Source of the DNA: Chrysochromulina tobinii
Lineage: Eukaryota; Haptophyta; Prymnesiales; Chrysochromulinaceae
DNA: 60,146 nt
Assembly: GCA_001275005.1 (NCBI GenBank)
Contig: JWZX01003405.1
Span: 1-60,146, forward strand
Reading direction: 5' to 3'
Position 1 is the first letter of the stretch. Each line of letters begins with the position of its first letter. The notes under the pieces were generated by a model. It ran no database searches. It had not been told where the DNA came from and saw only the letters and a program-made list of their open reading frames with translations. The position numbers and the translations under genes are program-made. Shown piece after piece: positions 50,071-60,146 of the stretch.

Positions 50071-53000
50071 CTAACCTGCTGAGGTGCCGGAACGGTGGCT
50101 CAGAGCGCCTTCCGTGCCCGATCGGTGGCTGAGGTAACTTGGATCGCCACTTCCGAGCTTGCGCGGCGAAAGCTTCGGTATCCGCTTCTTCTTGTTCACA
50201 AAGTTCGCGAGCCCCTCTTGGGCCTCGGAGCTGGCTGGATTGGGGAAGACCTCGATGGCTGTGAGGCACGGGAGCATGCCCGCCTTGATCACGGTGATGA
50301 GCGCGTGCAGCCCGGGGTCCCCGATGCGATTCAGGGAAATGCCGAGCTCCTTGAGCATGTTCATGCGCTTCGCCTTGATCGCCTCCGCAAAGGCCGCGAG
50401 GCCGACGTTTCCAATATGGTTCTTGTTGAGGAAGAGCCGCTCGAGCCACACCATCGCGCCGTCGGCGACTGCTCCCGAGAGGGCCGATAAGCCAATGTCG
50501 TCGATCTCGTTGTTGCGCAGGTTGAGAACTCGGAGTGCGTTGAACGCGGTGGCCTCGGCGCCGATTACGGAGGCAATCAGCACCGCCGACGCTTGCCCTA
50601 GCTTTTTGGACGAGAGGTCGAGCTTATTATTTGGCACCGGCTCGAGGCCTTTGAGCTGCAAAACGGGCAGTGCGAAGCCCTCCACATTGACTTCGACAAG
50701 CGACGTGTTGGCTCGAATACCGAGCGAGATAGCGCGGCCGCCCTCGAAGCCGAGGGTGTTTTCCTGCAGGTTGAGCTGCGTCACCGAGGAAGAGGTGACG
50801 ATGTCGGCTGCAAGCAGCCGTGCACACGAGGCACTCAGATGCTTGAACGTTATGTGTGGTTGGCCGTGCTTGAGCCCGCAGAGCGTCTTGAGCCGCAGCA
50901 GCACCTTTTCGGTGCTATCCGAGGCCACCTTCGGGCGATCTTCACCCCGCAAGATACCACGTTCCCAGTGGTCCGACGCCTTGGGTGCTCCTCCCTCTTC
51001 CTCCTCCTCGTCTTCGACGCGACCCCCTCCTCTTCCTTCCTCCCTCCTCCTCCTCCTCCTCCGGGTCTGACCCATAGTCGGGAATGAGGAGCTTGACAGT
51101 CTTTCTTTGGGGCGCATGGAAATTCCCATCCTCCGCCGGCACTGCCGCAGACTTCTGAGTGTCCACTGGTATCGAGCCTTCGCCGCTGGCCTCATCGCCG
51201 CCGCTGAGCCCTTTACGCCGTTCCTTTGCCGCTGATTTCACGTTGATCGCATCGGTGACGGCCTTCACCCTCTCACGCTCGCGTTCCGCTTCCTCTTTGC
51301 TCAATCCTTCGGCCAATTTGGCGGCTCTTGCCGCTTCCTCTTTGACCCCGAGCAGCATTGAGGTCGCTTCGTCATCGAAGCAATTTCCGAGAAGGTTGAT
51401 CTCTTCAAGGGAGGTGCAAAGCATCAGAATTGTAGCCAACACACGGCCCTCTGTCGGTCCAAGCGACTTGTTGGACAGGTCGAGTTCAGATATCTGATTC
51501 TCACGAAGCTCGGCTAGCGGAATCTCGGAGAGCCGCCGAATGGATGCCGATGCGAGAATGGCCTTGGCAAGCTGTTCAGCTCCGACGGCCCCAATGAGGT
51601 TGGACCGTACGTCGAGCTCCGTGAGCGACGAGCTCAGACCAATGATTGCGGACAGCACCCAGCCTTCCGTCGTGCCGAGTCCAGTGTCTACCAACGAGAG
51701 CGTAGGTGCCTCGTTGGCGCGAAGCTCCTTGAGTGGGATCCGCGAGAACTTATTGAGAGATGAGCTCCTAATCACAGCCTCGGCCAGCAGCCGAGCACCC
51801 TCGCCCTCCATGCCAGAATACCGCGTGTCGAGCTCCGTCACGTGGAGGGCGTCTGGCAACAGCATGGAGGGCACGATTCCTGAAGCCGAGCCGAGTGCCT
51901 TTCTGCTCAGATCGACCACTAAGCCGCTTTCGGCTTTGTTGTTCTTGCCGTGCTTCTGGTGTTTCTCTTCGCCGTTTCGCGACGGAGCCTCATCAGCTTT
52001 CTCTGCCTCGTCGCGCTTCTCGGGCTTCTCGGGCTTCGCGGGCTTCTCGGGCTTCGCGGGCTTCTCGGGCTTAGTGGCGTTCTCCGCCTTCTCTTTCTCA
52101 GCCTTCTCTTTTTCGAGCCTTTCTTTCTCCTTGTCGGCCTTATAAGCTTCGATCTTGAGGAGTCGAATGGGCAGTGAGGCACCATCGAGACTGAGCTTTG
52201 CTATGGACGTCGAAGCTCGCACGGCCTTAGCAATAACAAAGCCACCTTTGGGGCCTAAGCGGTTCTTTGCTATGTTGAGCTCAGTGAGCGTGGGTGACTC
52301 ACGTATGGACGGCTCGATGATCGCGAATTCCGTCATGTCTATGCGGTTCTCGGATAAGTCGATCGATGTGGCGACTAGCATCAGCTGGGCGATGGCCTTG
52401 AACGCAGTGGGCCGATCACCGCCAATCTTTTGGCGCAGATCGAGCGACTTCTTGCCACCTGCTCCACAAGCCTCGAGCAGCCCCTCTCGGAACACATCGC
52501 CCATTTCAATGCCGAGCTTCAGTGAGTTGGACCACCAGGCAGACCATTGCCACGGTGGCGCGCCAGGTAGTCGTGAGCCCTTGCAGACGGATTGGGCTGC
52601 GTAGAACTCCTGGAACGAAAGATGGGACGACTGCATCTGCAGCGGATCGCCCTGCAACAGGCTCACGAGCGGCAACCGGTCTTGAATCACTCGACTGCGC
52701 ACATTGGACATCGCTTCGCGCATCGACTCTGGAATGAAGGTCACCGCGTCCGCGATGGCGCGCTTCCGTGCCTCGTCGCCATACTCGGCTTCGAACTCGT
52801 CCTCGGATAGCTTGGATGTCATGACATTCTTTTGCTTCAGCCAATCTGTGATCTTGCCGTCGTCGAAGAAGCGAACCTTGAATGGAGTCTGAGAGCCATT
52901 GTCACGGATGCACACGCCGCGCCGGCTCATGCCAAGGCCGACGACTTCGACTACATGGCCTTCGCGTGCGCGGTCCTTGTTCGAGAAGATTGGCACCTTT

Positions 53001-56000
53001 GATGCGTTGGCTAACTTTTCCGGCACCGAGAGTTGGAGTGCCGCCGCTGCGAGATGGTCTTCCTCCATGACGCGCCGCAATGACGCATGCGCCTGAAAAA
53101 AGGTTGCCTCTACAAGGCGCGTCTCCTCGAGCCCTGCAGCCGCTGCCACGGCGGCGCCACGCTCTCGCCGGTTGACACGCTCGATCATCGTGGTAGCGGC
53201 CGTCGCGTACAACTCCGAGATGGTCTCGGGCATCGCGGGCAGTCCCTCGCCTTTAGCGCCTAGTCGGATGGTGAAGATCGAGATGATCATCGAGAGCATC
53301 AGAGGGTTGCCTGTGATACGTTGGCCAGTCTCCGTATCTAGCGGGACCTTTTCGCGGACGTACGTCCAGAGCATGCCGATGTGCTCCTTGTCGACACGTT
53401 GCTTGATCACCGTCTGCTGCTGGTCCTCACGCAGAGGCTTCATCTGCAATCGATGGAAATAAATATCAAAGGCGCTCTCGTTCAGACCCGCTGGCCGGGA
53501 GGTAACGAGCATCACGTGGCCTTGCGGCGCGAGCACCTCAGTGACGTGCCTTTCGATCTGTTCGCGCATCTTGCCACCCTCATCGATTCCGTCCAGAAGG
53601 ATCATTGCACGACGCGCCATGAGCGTCTGCCGCATCATAAGGTACGTCTCGTCTGTGGCCCCGTGCTTGCACCTGAGGTACGCGTCAATCCAGTTCCACG
53701 CGCCCGCAAAGATGTGGCTGTTATCCTTGATGAGGAGCAGGCGTTGCAGCTCTTGCACCTTGATGAGCACGGGAAAGAGAGTGTACGTGCGGCTCGGGTC
53801 GGCTGAGGCGACGCCTGAGCCTTTGATTGCATCCTTTGAACGAGCTGAGTCTGGTTCTGTACGTGCTGGCTTCGCCTTCTGCTCCCGCCCGAGAGAGTGC
53901 ATGATCAGTTGCGACATGAGGCACGTCTTACCGGCCGCCGGAGGGCCGGTGAGCAGGATGCATGCTTTGCTGTTGGCCATCGAATGGCGCACACGTTGCT
54001 CGTACGACCTCTGCAGGAAAGCGTACAGACCCGCCACATCCTTGATGTCCCCGAGCGAGTCATCGTTACCGGGTGGCGCGCCATTGGCGGCAGCCACCTC
54101 GATCGGCACGGTCTGGTCAAACACGTCCAGGCGCTTGCCAGAGAGGGCATCGAAAATCGAGGCGTGCTTTGCGCGGAGCGTCTGCAAGTAGCGACGTGAG
54201 AGTGCGCGATAGTCGGCTTCTTCCAGCTGGCACGGCGCGTGGTTCCAGGGCGAAAGATCCGCCTCGTACATCTTCTGCATGCTATCGCGCAGCACATGGC
54301 GCGCCAAGCCCTCATACGACTCGTGCACCACGACGTCGCGCCACTTGCCCGAGCAGAGCACGAAGAGCTGCTGTTCTTTGGCATAGACACGAAGCCCGCA
54401 GGCATTCAACTGCCGATGCTTTGTGAATGACCACAGCGGCGCCGCGCGTCCGAGGCTCTCTTCTACCTGTACAGGGTCGAAGGTGACTGCGCGCTTGAGC
54501 TCGGTCACAAGGATCTCGTTCGCCTCTGAGATCTGCTTGATTTCCTGGCTTCGTGCTCCCGAGATGTGTTCAAGATTGCGTGTTGCGTTCTTGAGCTCCT
54601 TATTAGCCTTGTCGATGCCGTCCTGGCGATCGCCAGCCTGACGATTCTCAGCGCGCTCCTTGTCCTTCGTTGCCTGCGCAAGTCGAAGCTCAGCGCTTGC
54701 AATCTCAGCGTCCGTCTTCTCCATTTTGTCTTTAGCCGCTTGTCGCGCGTACACCCACTTGGCAGAAGCTTGATCGATGAGCTTCAGAGCCTCGTCAGTC
54801 GTCTCCTTGAGAAGCGCGTGGAAGTTGTCGAGCTTGCGTTTCAGTTTCTCTGCGGCGCCTTCGATTTCGCTGGCAAACGTGTCTCGGAAATCCATCTGAT
54901 TTGGCAGGCTGAGGAGCAGCGGCACCTCTTTCAATGCATTGAACGGCTCCTTGATGATCTGATTGAAATCCAAATTGCCCTGCTGTGTCACGCCCGGGGC
55001 CCTCCATGGCAGCACCACCTGCGAAATCGCGTCGAAGTTCTGGCTCGCATCAGAGTCGAGACCGACAATGCCAAGCTGAAGCTCGCCCTCGCCGCCGAGC
55101 AGTCGCTCGGCCTTACTCGCGGCAAGCTTCTGAACCAGCTGTCCCCTGGTAAGGCGCAGCATTTGTCGTGGTTCGACGCGCGGGCGCGGTGGCTGCGAGG
55201 GTGCCCGGGGGATGGCTGTTTGCAGAGTATTCGCCAGGCTGAGCGTCGCATGCCATGCGAGCGCTTTGTGCCAGCGAGAGAGCTCGGGGTTGTGCAGAGC
55301 CTTGAGTGACCACAAGAGCAACGGCATCACCAGATTCGAAATGTGCAGGTCTGCATTTGCTGCAGGCGTGGGCGGACCTGCCCCCTCCGAAGGCTCTGCC
55401 TCCTCGTCGTCTCCTTCTCTCCGAGAACTACCGTTCTCCTTCTCCGCAACTTTCTGCGTGCACTTCAGGAGCAGCTCATAGGCGACCCGAATTATTGTCG
55501 TGCACAATTGGAAGATGAGTTTCGACACTGCGGACCAGTGGTTCTTCGCCTGTCGCGTGGCGATCTGCCACAGCTCTGGCGGCTCACCCGTCCATCCGAG
55601 CATGGCATCGAAGACAGCGCACGCCTCACTGACGCGCGACCGCGCTTCCGCCTCGTCGCGCGCGACGTGCACGAGAAGCTTGAGCGCCGCGCTCACCTCG
55701 CTGTGCGCCTGAGGCGTGCACGTCTGGAGCGATTTGTGGAGCGATTTGTACACCTCGTCTTTGGTCGTGTGGTTCATCGCAGCTTCATGAAGTCGCGCGG
55801 CGATCGGCATGGGCACCTCCATGACGTCTATGAGAAGGTTGGGCTCATCGAGATTGATCAGCTTGATGTCATCGATCGTGAAGCTCAGCGGAAAGTGACG
55901 GAAGAGTAGGGTCGCGAGCATGTTGGCCGCGTCGCTGAGGGGCTCGGTTGGCATCGTTTTCGCGCTGGCAGCCACGTCGACGAGCCACACCGTGCTGCGC

Positions 56001-58432
56001 AGGTCGATGAGAATATTCTCTAGGGTAAGCGAGCCATGCTGTTGCGCGACGAGCGGCTTGTGGTTGACGAAACCCGCGGGCCGCGAGATGGGCTTGAGAA
56101 GGTCAACGAGCAAGCTACACAGGTCAGCGAGAGACTGGCCGCTCTTGGAGTCGACAGGCACCTTGTAGAACTCTGCAGCCCGCGGGACGTGGACGAAGGA
56201 ATGTTTGAAAAGCTTCACGTGATCTCGCACAATGACGCCGTCAAGTCGCTTGCTGAGCATCGCTACCACGGATTTGAGCGGCGCTGGCGGATCGTACCCG
56301 GGGTAGTCGGAGATGCCATACGGGTTTGTAGGCGGCGGCGGCAGGAAGACAGTACTGATCAGGATGCCGAGGTCACGGATGAAACGCTCGATGCGGCCGC
56401 CCATGGAGCACGAAAACAGGTGCTCCCGCTCTGCACTTTCGAGCGAGAGCACCGAGAGCGGCGATCCCGCCGAGAACAGGTCCTTCAACACGTCCGCACA
56501 CCACAGGTCCGTTGGCACGTCGTCCTTTGCGCTAGCGGCCAGTGCATCGGCACCATTGGGATCTCGGCGGCGCGGTTTCGCATTCTTTTCTTTGCTCTCC
56601 TTGTCTCTACCCTCCTTGTCTTTGCTCTCCTTGTCTTTGCCCTTGGTGACGCGTGGCGTTGGATCGCCTCCGCGGGGCGTGGCAGCACCCTTGCTAAGGG
56701 CGTTGGCAGCGGCTGTGTCGAGGGTGATTTCCTTTTCTTGCAGGGACGTTTGCAGGATCGTCGCGCCGAGGCGCGACTTGAGCGTAGTGAGTAAGACGCC
56801 TTCCTGCTGGTCGTAAAACTCGGGCAGCACCCAGCACGCATTTACCATGTCGATCAGCATCGCCCCGCAACCATTGAGGTAATAAGGCCCTCGCGAAACC
56901 TTGGTAATTCCCGCACCGCCGGTAAGCTTGCACATGTCGTCGAGACGTTGGCTCTCGTGCTTGAGTGCTGCGGCGTCATCGATGCGGCACACCAGCGGCT
57001 CTTCGAGCTGTCCTTTCTCATCGTACGTGTGGCACGAGAGCAGGAGGGAGCTCTCTCGTCGCCCACCGCGTATCAGCCTTACGACGACGCGCGAGCACCC
57101 TTCGAGTAGCCAGGCCAATAGCGTGAAGTTCGTATCAGACAGGCCCACCTCGCTCGAAGCTTCGACGCGCGGCTGCCACGCCCATACGTGCCGATAGAGC
57201 ACGTTCGCGCCATCGGCGCTCACCTCGTCGGTCGTGAAACCGGGCTGTGTCCCCAACGCGGAAGCTTGCACCCGCGCACGCACGGTGTACCGACGCTCGC
57301 GCGTGAGCAAACCGGGGTAACTTGAGGAATAGAAGGTACGCTCCGACTCGGCCAGGGAGGACTTGTCGATGCTCACAGCTTCCATGGGGATGGCCGACAC
57401 AACATAGGTCGTGAGACATCGCTCGGCGCCGTCGAGAGGGCGCTCGCCACCGAGCAGGGTGACTTGGAGTGGGGCGCGGTGAGCACGCTGCCGGCCGTTG
57501 GGCATGATTTGCATGACCTCGACGAGATTGCCACCTCCGGTTTGCATCCTCGGCACGAGCACGCCCAACCCTTCGGTACGAGCACTCTGTGGTCCCTTGA
57601 CTTGGGCGGCGGCAGCTGCTGCCGCGTGCCCCGTCGTGATTACCCGTGGGCTCTCTGACGCGGCTGCTTGCGCCAGGCGCACCTCGACGATGCGTTGCTG
57701 AAGCAGTACGCCCTTAGACCCTTGCACGTTGAGTTCACTCTCACCGTTCTGAAGCTCACTGAAGAGCTCTTCCACAGTGCGCGTCGCCGTACTCATCTCT
57801 GGGGTGCTGCTGGCCGCGCCACCGCTCGAGGCTAGCCTACTGCCGGTCCAGCCAGCTGTGTTGACGCCATGTGCGATGAGCCACGCTTCGAGCTGTTTAG
57901 GTGATGCGTAATCCTGGAGCGCTGGGCTCCAGCCACGCTGATCGACCACGAGAGACCGGCGGCGAGCCATGCGCTCACGTGCTTCTAAGTGGGCCGTTTC
58001 GTCGACAGACGATGCTGAAGATGCACCGTGCCCGGTCGCAGTGCCCGTGCTGCCTTCTGCTGTAGCTTGCGCAGCAGCTGCATCGTCCTTGCCGGAGCTT
58101 GGCTTGCTGGTGCGCCCAGGCCGTCGTTCGACGGCACTCTTTGTCTTAGGTTGGCTCGGCATCCCGGCTGCAGACAGTCGTGGCAGAGCTGTTCGAGGCG
58201 ATACACCGCGCCTCGCGCCGAACTCGAACGGGTTTCCGCCACTGGCCGCCGGTGAGGCATTGGGAGGTGCCGTGGCTGCCCTTGCGCTGTTTTGTGCGCT
58301 GGACAGCCGCTGCGAGCTAGCTCCTGGTGGAGAAGGACCAGTCAGCTGGGTCGGCTTCTTGGCGCCGGCAAGCGCAGGACGCCGCGCTTTTGCATTTGGA
58401 GCGTCCGGCTTCGATGTTGCAGCCGTTGGCAT
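50071..58432 (-). CDS. Giant NLR-like protein: degenerate kinase-like region, coiled coil, NACHT NTPase, leucine-rich repeats
   Basis: The first ATG is at 58432 (the frame opens at a GTG). The main frame ends at 50942, and the LRR region continues in another frame to 50071, so one gene of about 2780 residues is likely. From the N terminus: a disordered leader; a beta-rich region; a degenerate phosphotransferase-like motif at about 796-812 (QQHGSLTLENILIDLRSTVWLVDVA, with HGS for HGD and DVA for DFG); a coiled coil at about 1180-1320; a NACHT NTPase with Walker A ILLTGPPAAGKTCL (about 1500), Walker B AMILLDGIDEGG (about 1610) and VMLVTSRPAG sensor; a winged-helix-like part; then RNI-type LRRs (LTELNIAKNRLGPKGG, LTELDVRSNLIGAVG, LEEINLLGNCFDDEA, LRVLNLRNNEIDDIG, LERLFLNKNHIGNVG). 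An EKPAKPEK repeat sits inside the LRRs. In animals and plants such STAND proteins sense pathogens or stress. The frame junction near 51030-51070 is unresolved. Confidence 0.75.
51032..51071 (-). other. Frame-change site in the NLR-like gene: 40-base intron or GGA-tract indel
   Basis: The acidic end of the first frame and the acidic start of the second meet in a GGA/GGAA-rich tract. Removing 51071-51032 as GT-AG (TATGG|GTCAGA ... GGAAG|AGG) gives a continuous frame into VEDEEEEEGGAPKASDHWERG. An indel in the purine tract would do the same. Confidence 0.4.
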
Positions 58433-58627
58433 GCAACACTTCGATGCTGCTGCCACGCACTGCCGCGTGGGCGCGTGGGCGAGCGGGGTTGAGCTCTCCG
58501 CGCGGAAGAGTGTAGACGACAGTGGCCGAGGCCAGGCGAAGTCTAAAAAAAGGTGAACTTGGGGGAAGAAAGTTTGGAGAATCGACTAGCGAGATCACGC
58601 GACGCGCACCTATAAGTTTTGCGTGAA

Positions 58628-58653
58628 GGTTCGCTCGGGAAACCGAGCGAACC
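58628..58653. other. Perfect 11-bp hairpin with GAAA tetraloop
   Basis: GGTTCGCTCGG and CCGAGCGAACC enclose GAAA, giving a very stable GNRA-capped stem if transcribed on the plus strand. A 12-bp palindrome (TTGGCTAGCCAA) lies 27 bases further at about 58680-58691. The site is about 200 bp upstream of the NLR-like ATG. Confidence 0.7.
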
Positions 58654-59351
58654 GGCCACTCAGCGCCAACGCTGACTGGTTGGCTAGCCAAAGTAATTGA
58701 AGGCCCCCCCCCGAAGTGTCAAGTGTGTACGGTATGTTACCACGTGTGAATCAGGCCGAACGGTCTACGACCGTACGAGCACGGCCATCGCCAACCATCC
58801 TCCAAGCAGTGCGCAAGTACCGGCTCCTTCTGGGCTGGCACGTGAGCAGTGAGAGACTGAGAGTAGAAGACCGGAGTTCAGAACAATGACGTAGAAGAGA
58901 GAGAGAGGACTGACGGTCGAGTGCTCCGTCTTGGAGATGTTGCTACCCCTTGTGTCCTCGTGTTTGGGTAGGGTCGACGGTGGCCGCAAGGCGCAAGAAT
59001 ACTTTAACACGACCGCCTCACAAGACGGGTACATTCAACAATTTGTACAAGCGGTGCGACCCCACGAGCGCGCCAGACGGTGCAACGACGGCACGCGGTC
59101 CGCCGTCATCAGCGTGCACAGGCACACGTCGGATAGCACCGCGGGCGCGACCCAGCGGCGCCAGGCAGCGATGCGCCGGCGCGGCGAGCGTTCGCCCGTC
59201 GGCTGCCGGATGGTGCGCACGCCGCAGTCGGAGTAATCCATGCACCGACGCGCCCGATGGCGCGCCGCCCCCGTGGGGAACGCAAACACGCACTCGACAC
59301 CGTCGCAAGACGACGGTGTCGAGCACAAGTGGCTTCCAAAACGCAGCCGGG

Positions 59352-59352
<1 letters not shown>

Positions 59353-59385
<33 letters not shown>
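59353..59385 (+). repeat. (CAG)11 microsatellite
   Basis: Eleven uninterrupted CAG triplets. It reads as poly-Ala, poly-Cys or poly-Ser/Gln depending on frame and strand, which explains the low-complexity frames here. Confidence 0.9.
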
Positions 59386-59387
<2 letters not shown>

Positions 59388-59860
59388 CTCGCACCGTTGG
59401 CGTCCCACCACAGGTAGGCGGGCATCTTCTCGGCACTTGTCATGACCCGTTCGCGCGCTTGTCGGCACTTGTCATGTCCATCCGCCGGGTTTCAGCTGCT
59501 GCGGCCATCGTCGCGGTCACGGTGGTTGGGGTGGTCACGGGGTTCAGGGGGTTGATCATTTGCTTCGCTGCTCGGCACGACGCGGCGACGCGTGAACGTG
59601 AACGGTCCGCTGTATTATGTGGCCAATAATACGAACCGTATTAATACAGAATACAATATAATACGTATAATACATAATATTCTGATCTTTTCCGTGTATT
59701 AGTCATCCCTGTAAGCGAAAGTGCCACGACGGCGCGTGTATCACCCTCGCGAAAATATCTTTTGAAGACGATCTTGCGCGACGGGGGGAAATGGAATGAT
59801 GATGTGCTTGTATGCTTCTTCGTGACGAGCACCTCTTAAGGAACCTAAAGGAACCGTTTT

Positions 59861-59900
59861 AGTACCGGTAAGGGTCTCCCCCCGGCTTTTTACCGGTACT
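59861..59900. repeat. 11-bp inverted repeat (AGTACCGGTAA)
   Basis: AGTACCGGTAA at 59861-59871 and TTACCGGTACT at 59890-59900 enclose an 18-base loop. The arms are exact. Confidence 0.8.
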
Positions 59901-60050
59901 GTACCTGTATACCCCTGGCACTGCCGGCCGCTACGCGTCTGCCGCGCGCGCCTTCATTTCGCCGACCGCCTTCGAGCAGGCGCGGGGAGGCGCTCTGGGA
60001 GCGGGTGGAGGCAGGGTTGGGTTCGCTGGGGGTGGCCTCGGGTGACGTAC

Positions 60051-60146
60051 TACAGTTTCCTATCGTTTTTGGGTACAGTTTCCTATCGGATACGTATCCT
60101 GATGTATCTTGATGTATCCTGCATGTATCTTGATTGTATCCTAATG
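60051..60146. repeat. Direct repeats and a 10-bp-period array at the window edge
   Basis: TACAGTTTCCTATCG occurs at 60051-60065 and 60074-60088. From 60101, gatgtatctt/gatgtatcct/gcatgtatct recur at 10-bp spacing to the edge. The period matches that of the introns, so this may be part of another intron or intergenic array cut by the window. Confidence 0.7.

Larger units (their letters stand above)
58433..60146. other. Right-end region without a supported gene
   Basis: About 1.7 kb. It contains the upstream region of the NLR-like gene, hairpins, a CAG repeat, AT-rich DNA around 59620-59700 and short tandem repeats at the edge. Frames of 90-140 codons around 59018-59629 on both strands are mutually overlapping and low in complexity; none shows a family motif. 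Confidence 0.5.

Noticed and set aside
52000-52080. Repeat gggcttctc/gggcttcgc as a possible intron array
   Set aside because: It is in frame in the LRR part of the NLR-like gene (EKPAKPEK) with a 9-bp-multiple period and no splice sites, unlike the 10-bp intron arrays.
59018-59629. Overlapping frames of 90-140 codons at the right end
   Set aside because: They overlap each other on both strands around a CAG repeat and show no domain or targeting pattern.
1-60146. tRNA, rRNA or snRNA genes
   Set aside because: I scanned intergenic DNA for B-box-like GGTTCGAATCC and snRNA core patterns and found none convincing. A covariance-model search would be decisive.

Overview
The window is nuclear DNA of a GC-rich, gene-dense, photosynthetic-type eukaryotic microbe. 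A haptophyte such as a Chrysochromulina or Prymnesium relative, or a pelagophyte, fits best. That placement is inferred from gene style (long GC-rich ORFs, few small introns, signal-peptide-led proteins, a probable selenoprotein, a sulfatase, 60S ribosomal protein uL18, Arp2/3, coiled-coil and ciliary-type proteins) and not from a marker gene. I saw no bacterial operons, rRNA, tRNA, CRISPR or clear viral genes. Several long frames start at GTG or TTG, so I moved those starts to the first usable in-frame ATG.

Layout. 1-6.9 kb: a 5' fragment of a coiled-coil gene (-), ARPC1 (-), a degenerate SDR (-) and a four-exon coiled-coil/C1q-like gene (+). 7.4-16 kb: a minus-strand run of an F-box/HEAT protein, an orphan protein, an RluA-type pseudouridine synthase, a PPR-TrmB fusion and an aldo/keto reductase with a frame break. 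16.4-24 kb (+): an Nramp-like transporter fused to a sulfatase, a HAD phosphatase, a small MITE-like element and an RD-repeat/KH RNA-binding protein. 24.3-29 kb (-): a hydroxylysine-kinase-like/PLP phospho-lyase fusion ending in SKL, and a C2/coiled-coil protein. 29.3-38 kb: RPL5 (+), an M48 metallopeptidase (+), a long orphan protein (-), a PrxQ-type peroxiredoxin with in-frame UGA at the catalytic position (-), a cyclophilin (-) and a small repeat protein (+). 38.6-58.4 kb: three giant genes, an IQ/EF-hand/zinc-finger/WW scaffold (+), a nucleotidyltransferase-TPR-beta-helix protein (+) and a NACHT-LRR (NLR-like) protein (-). The last 1.7 kb has repeats and hairpins but no supported gene.

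Most notable points. (1) The four introns I can define with good support all contain arrays with a 10-bp period, with different unit sequences, and two of them are flanked by direct duplications of exon sequence. This suggests introns born from tandem duplication or an introner-like process. (2) There is a probable selenocysteine peroxiredoxin, with a weak SECIS candidate downstream. (3) Several fusions are unusual: Nramp-sulfatase, PPR-TrmB, kinase-lyase with a peroxisomal tag, and NTase-TPR-beta-helix. (4) The NTase protein and the NACHT-LRR protein sit tail to tail; both fold classes are used in innate immunity elsewhere, so this is a candidate algal defence locus. Functional links between neighbours are inference; the domain calls come from motifs read by eye.
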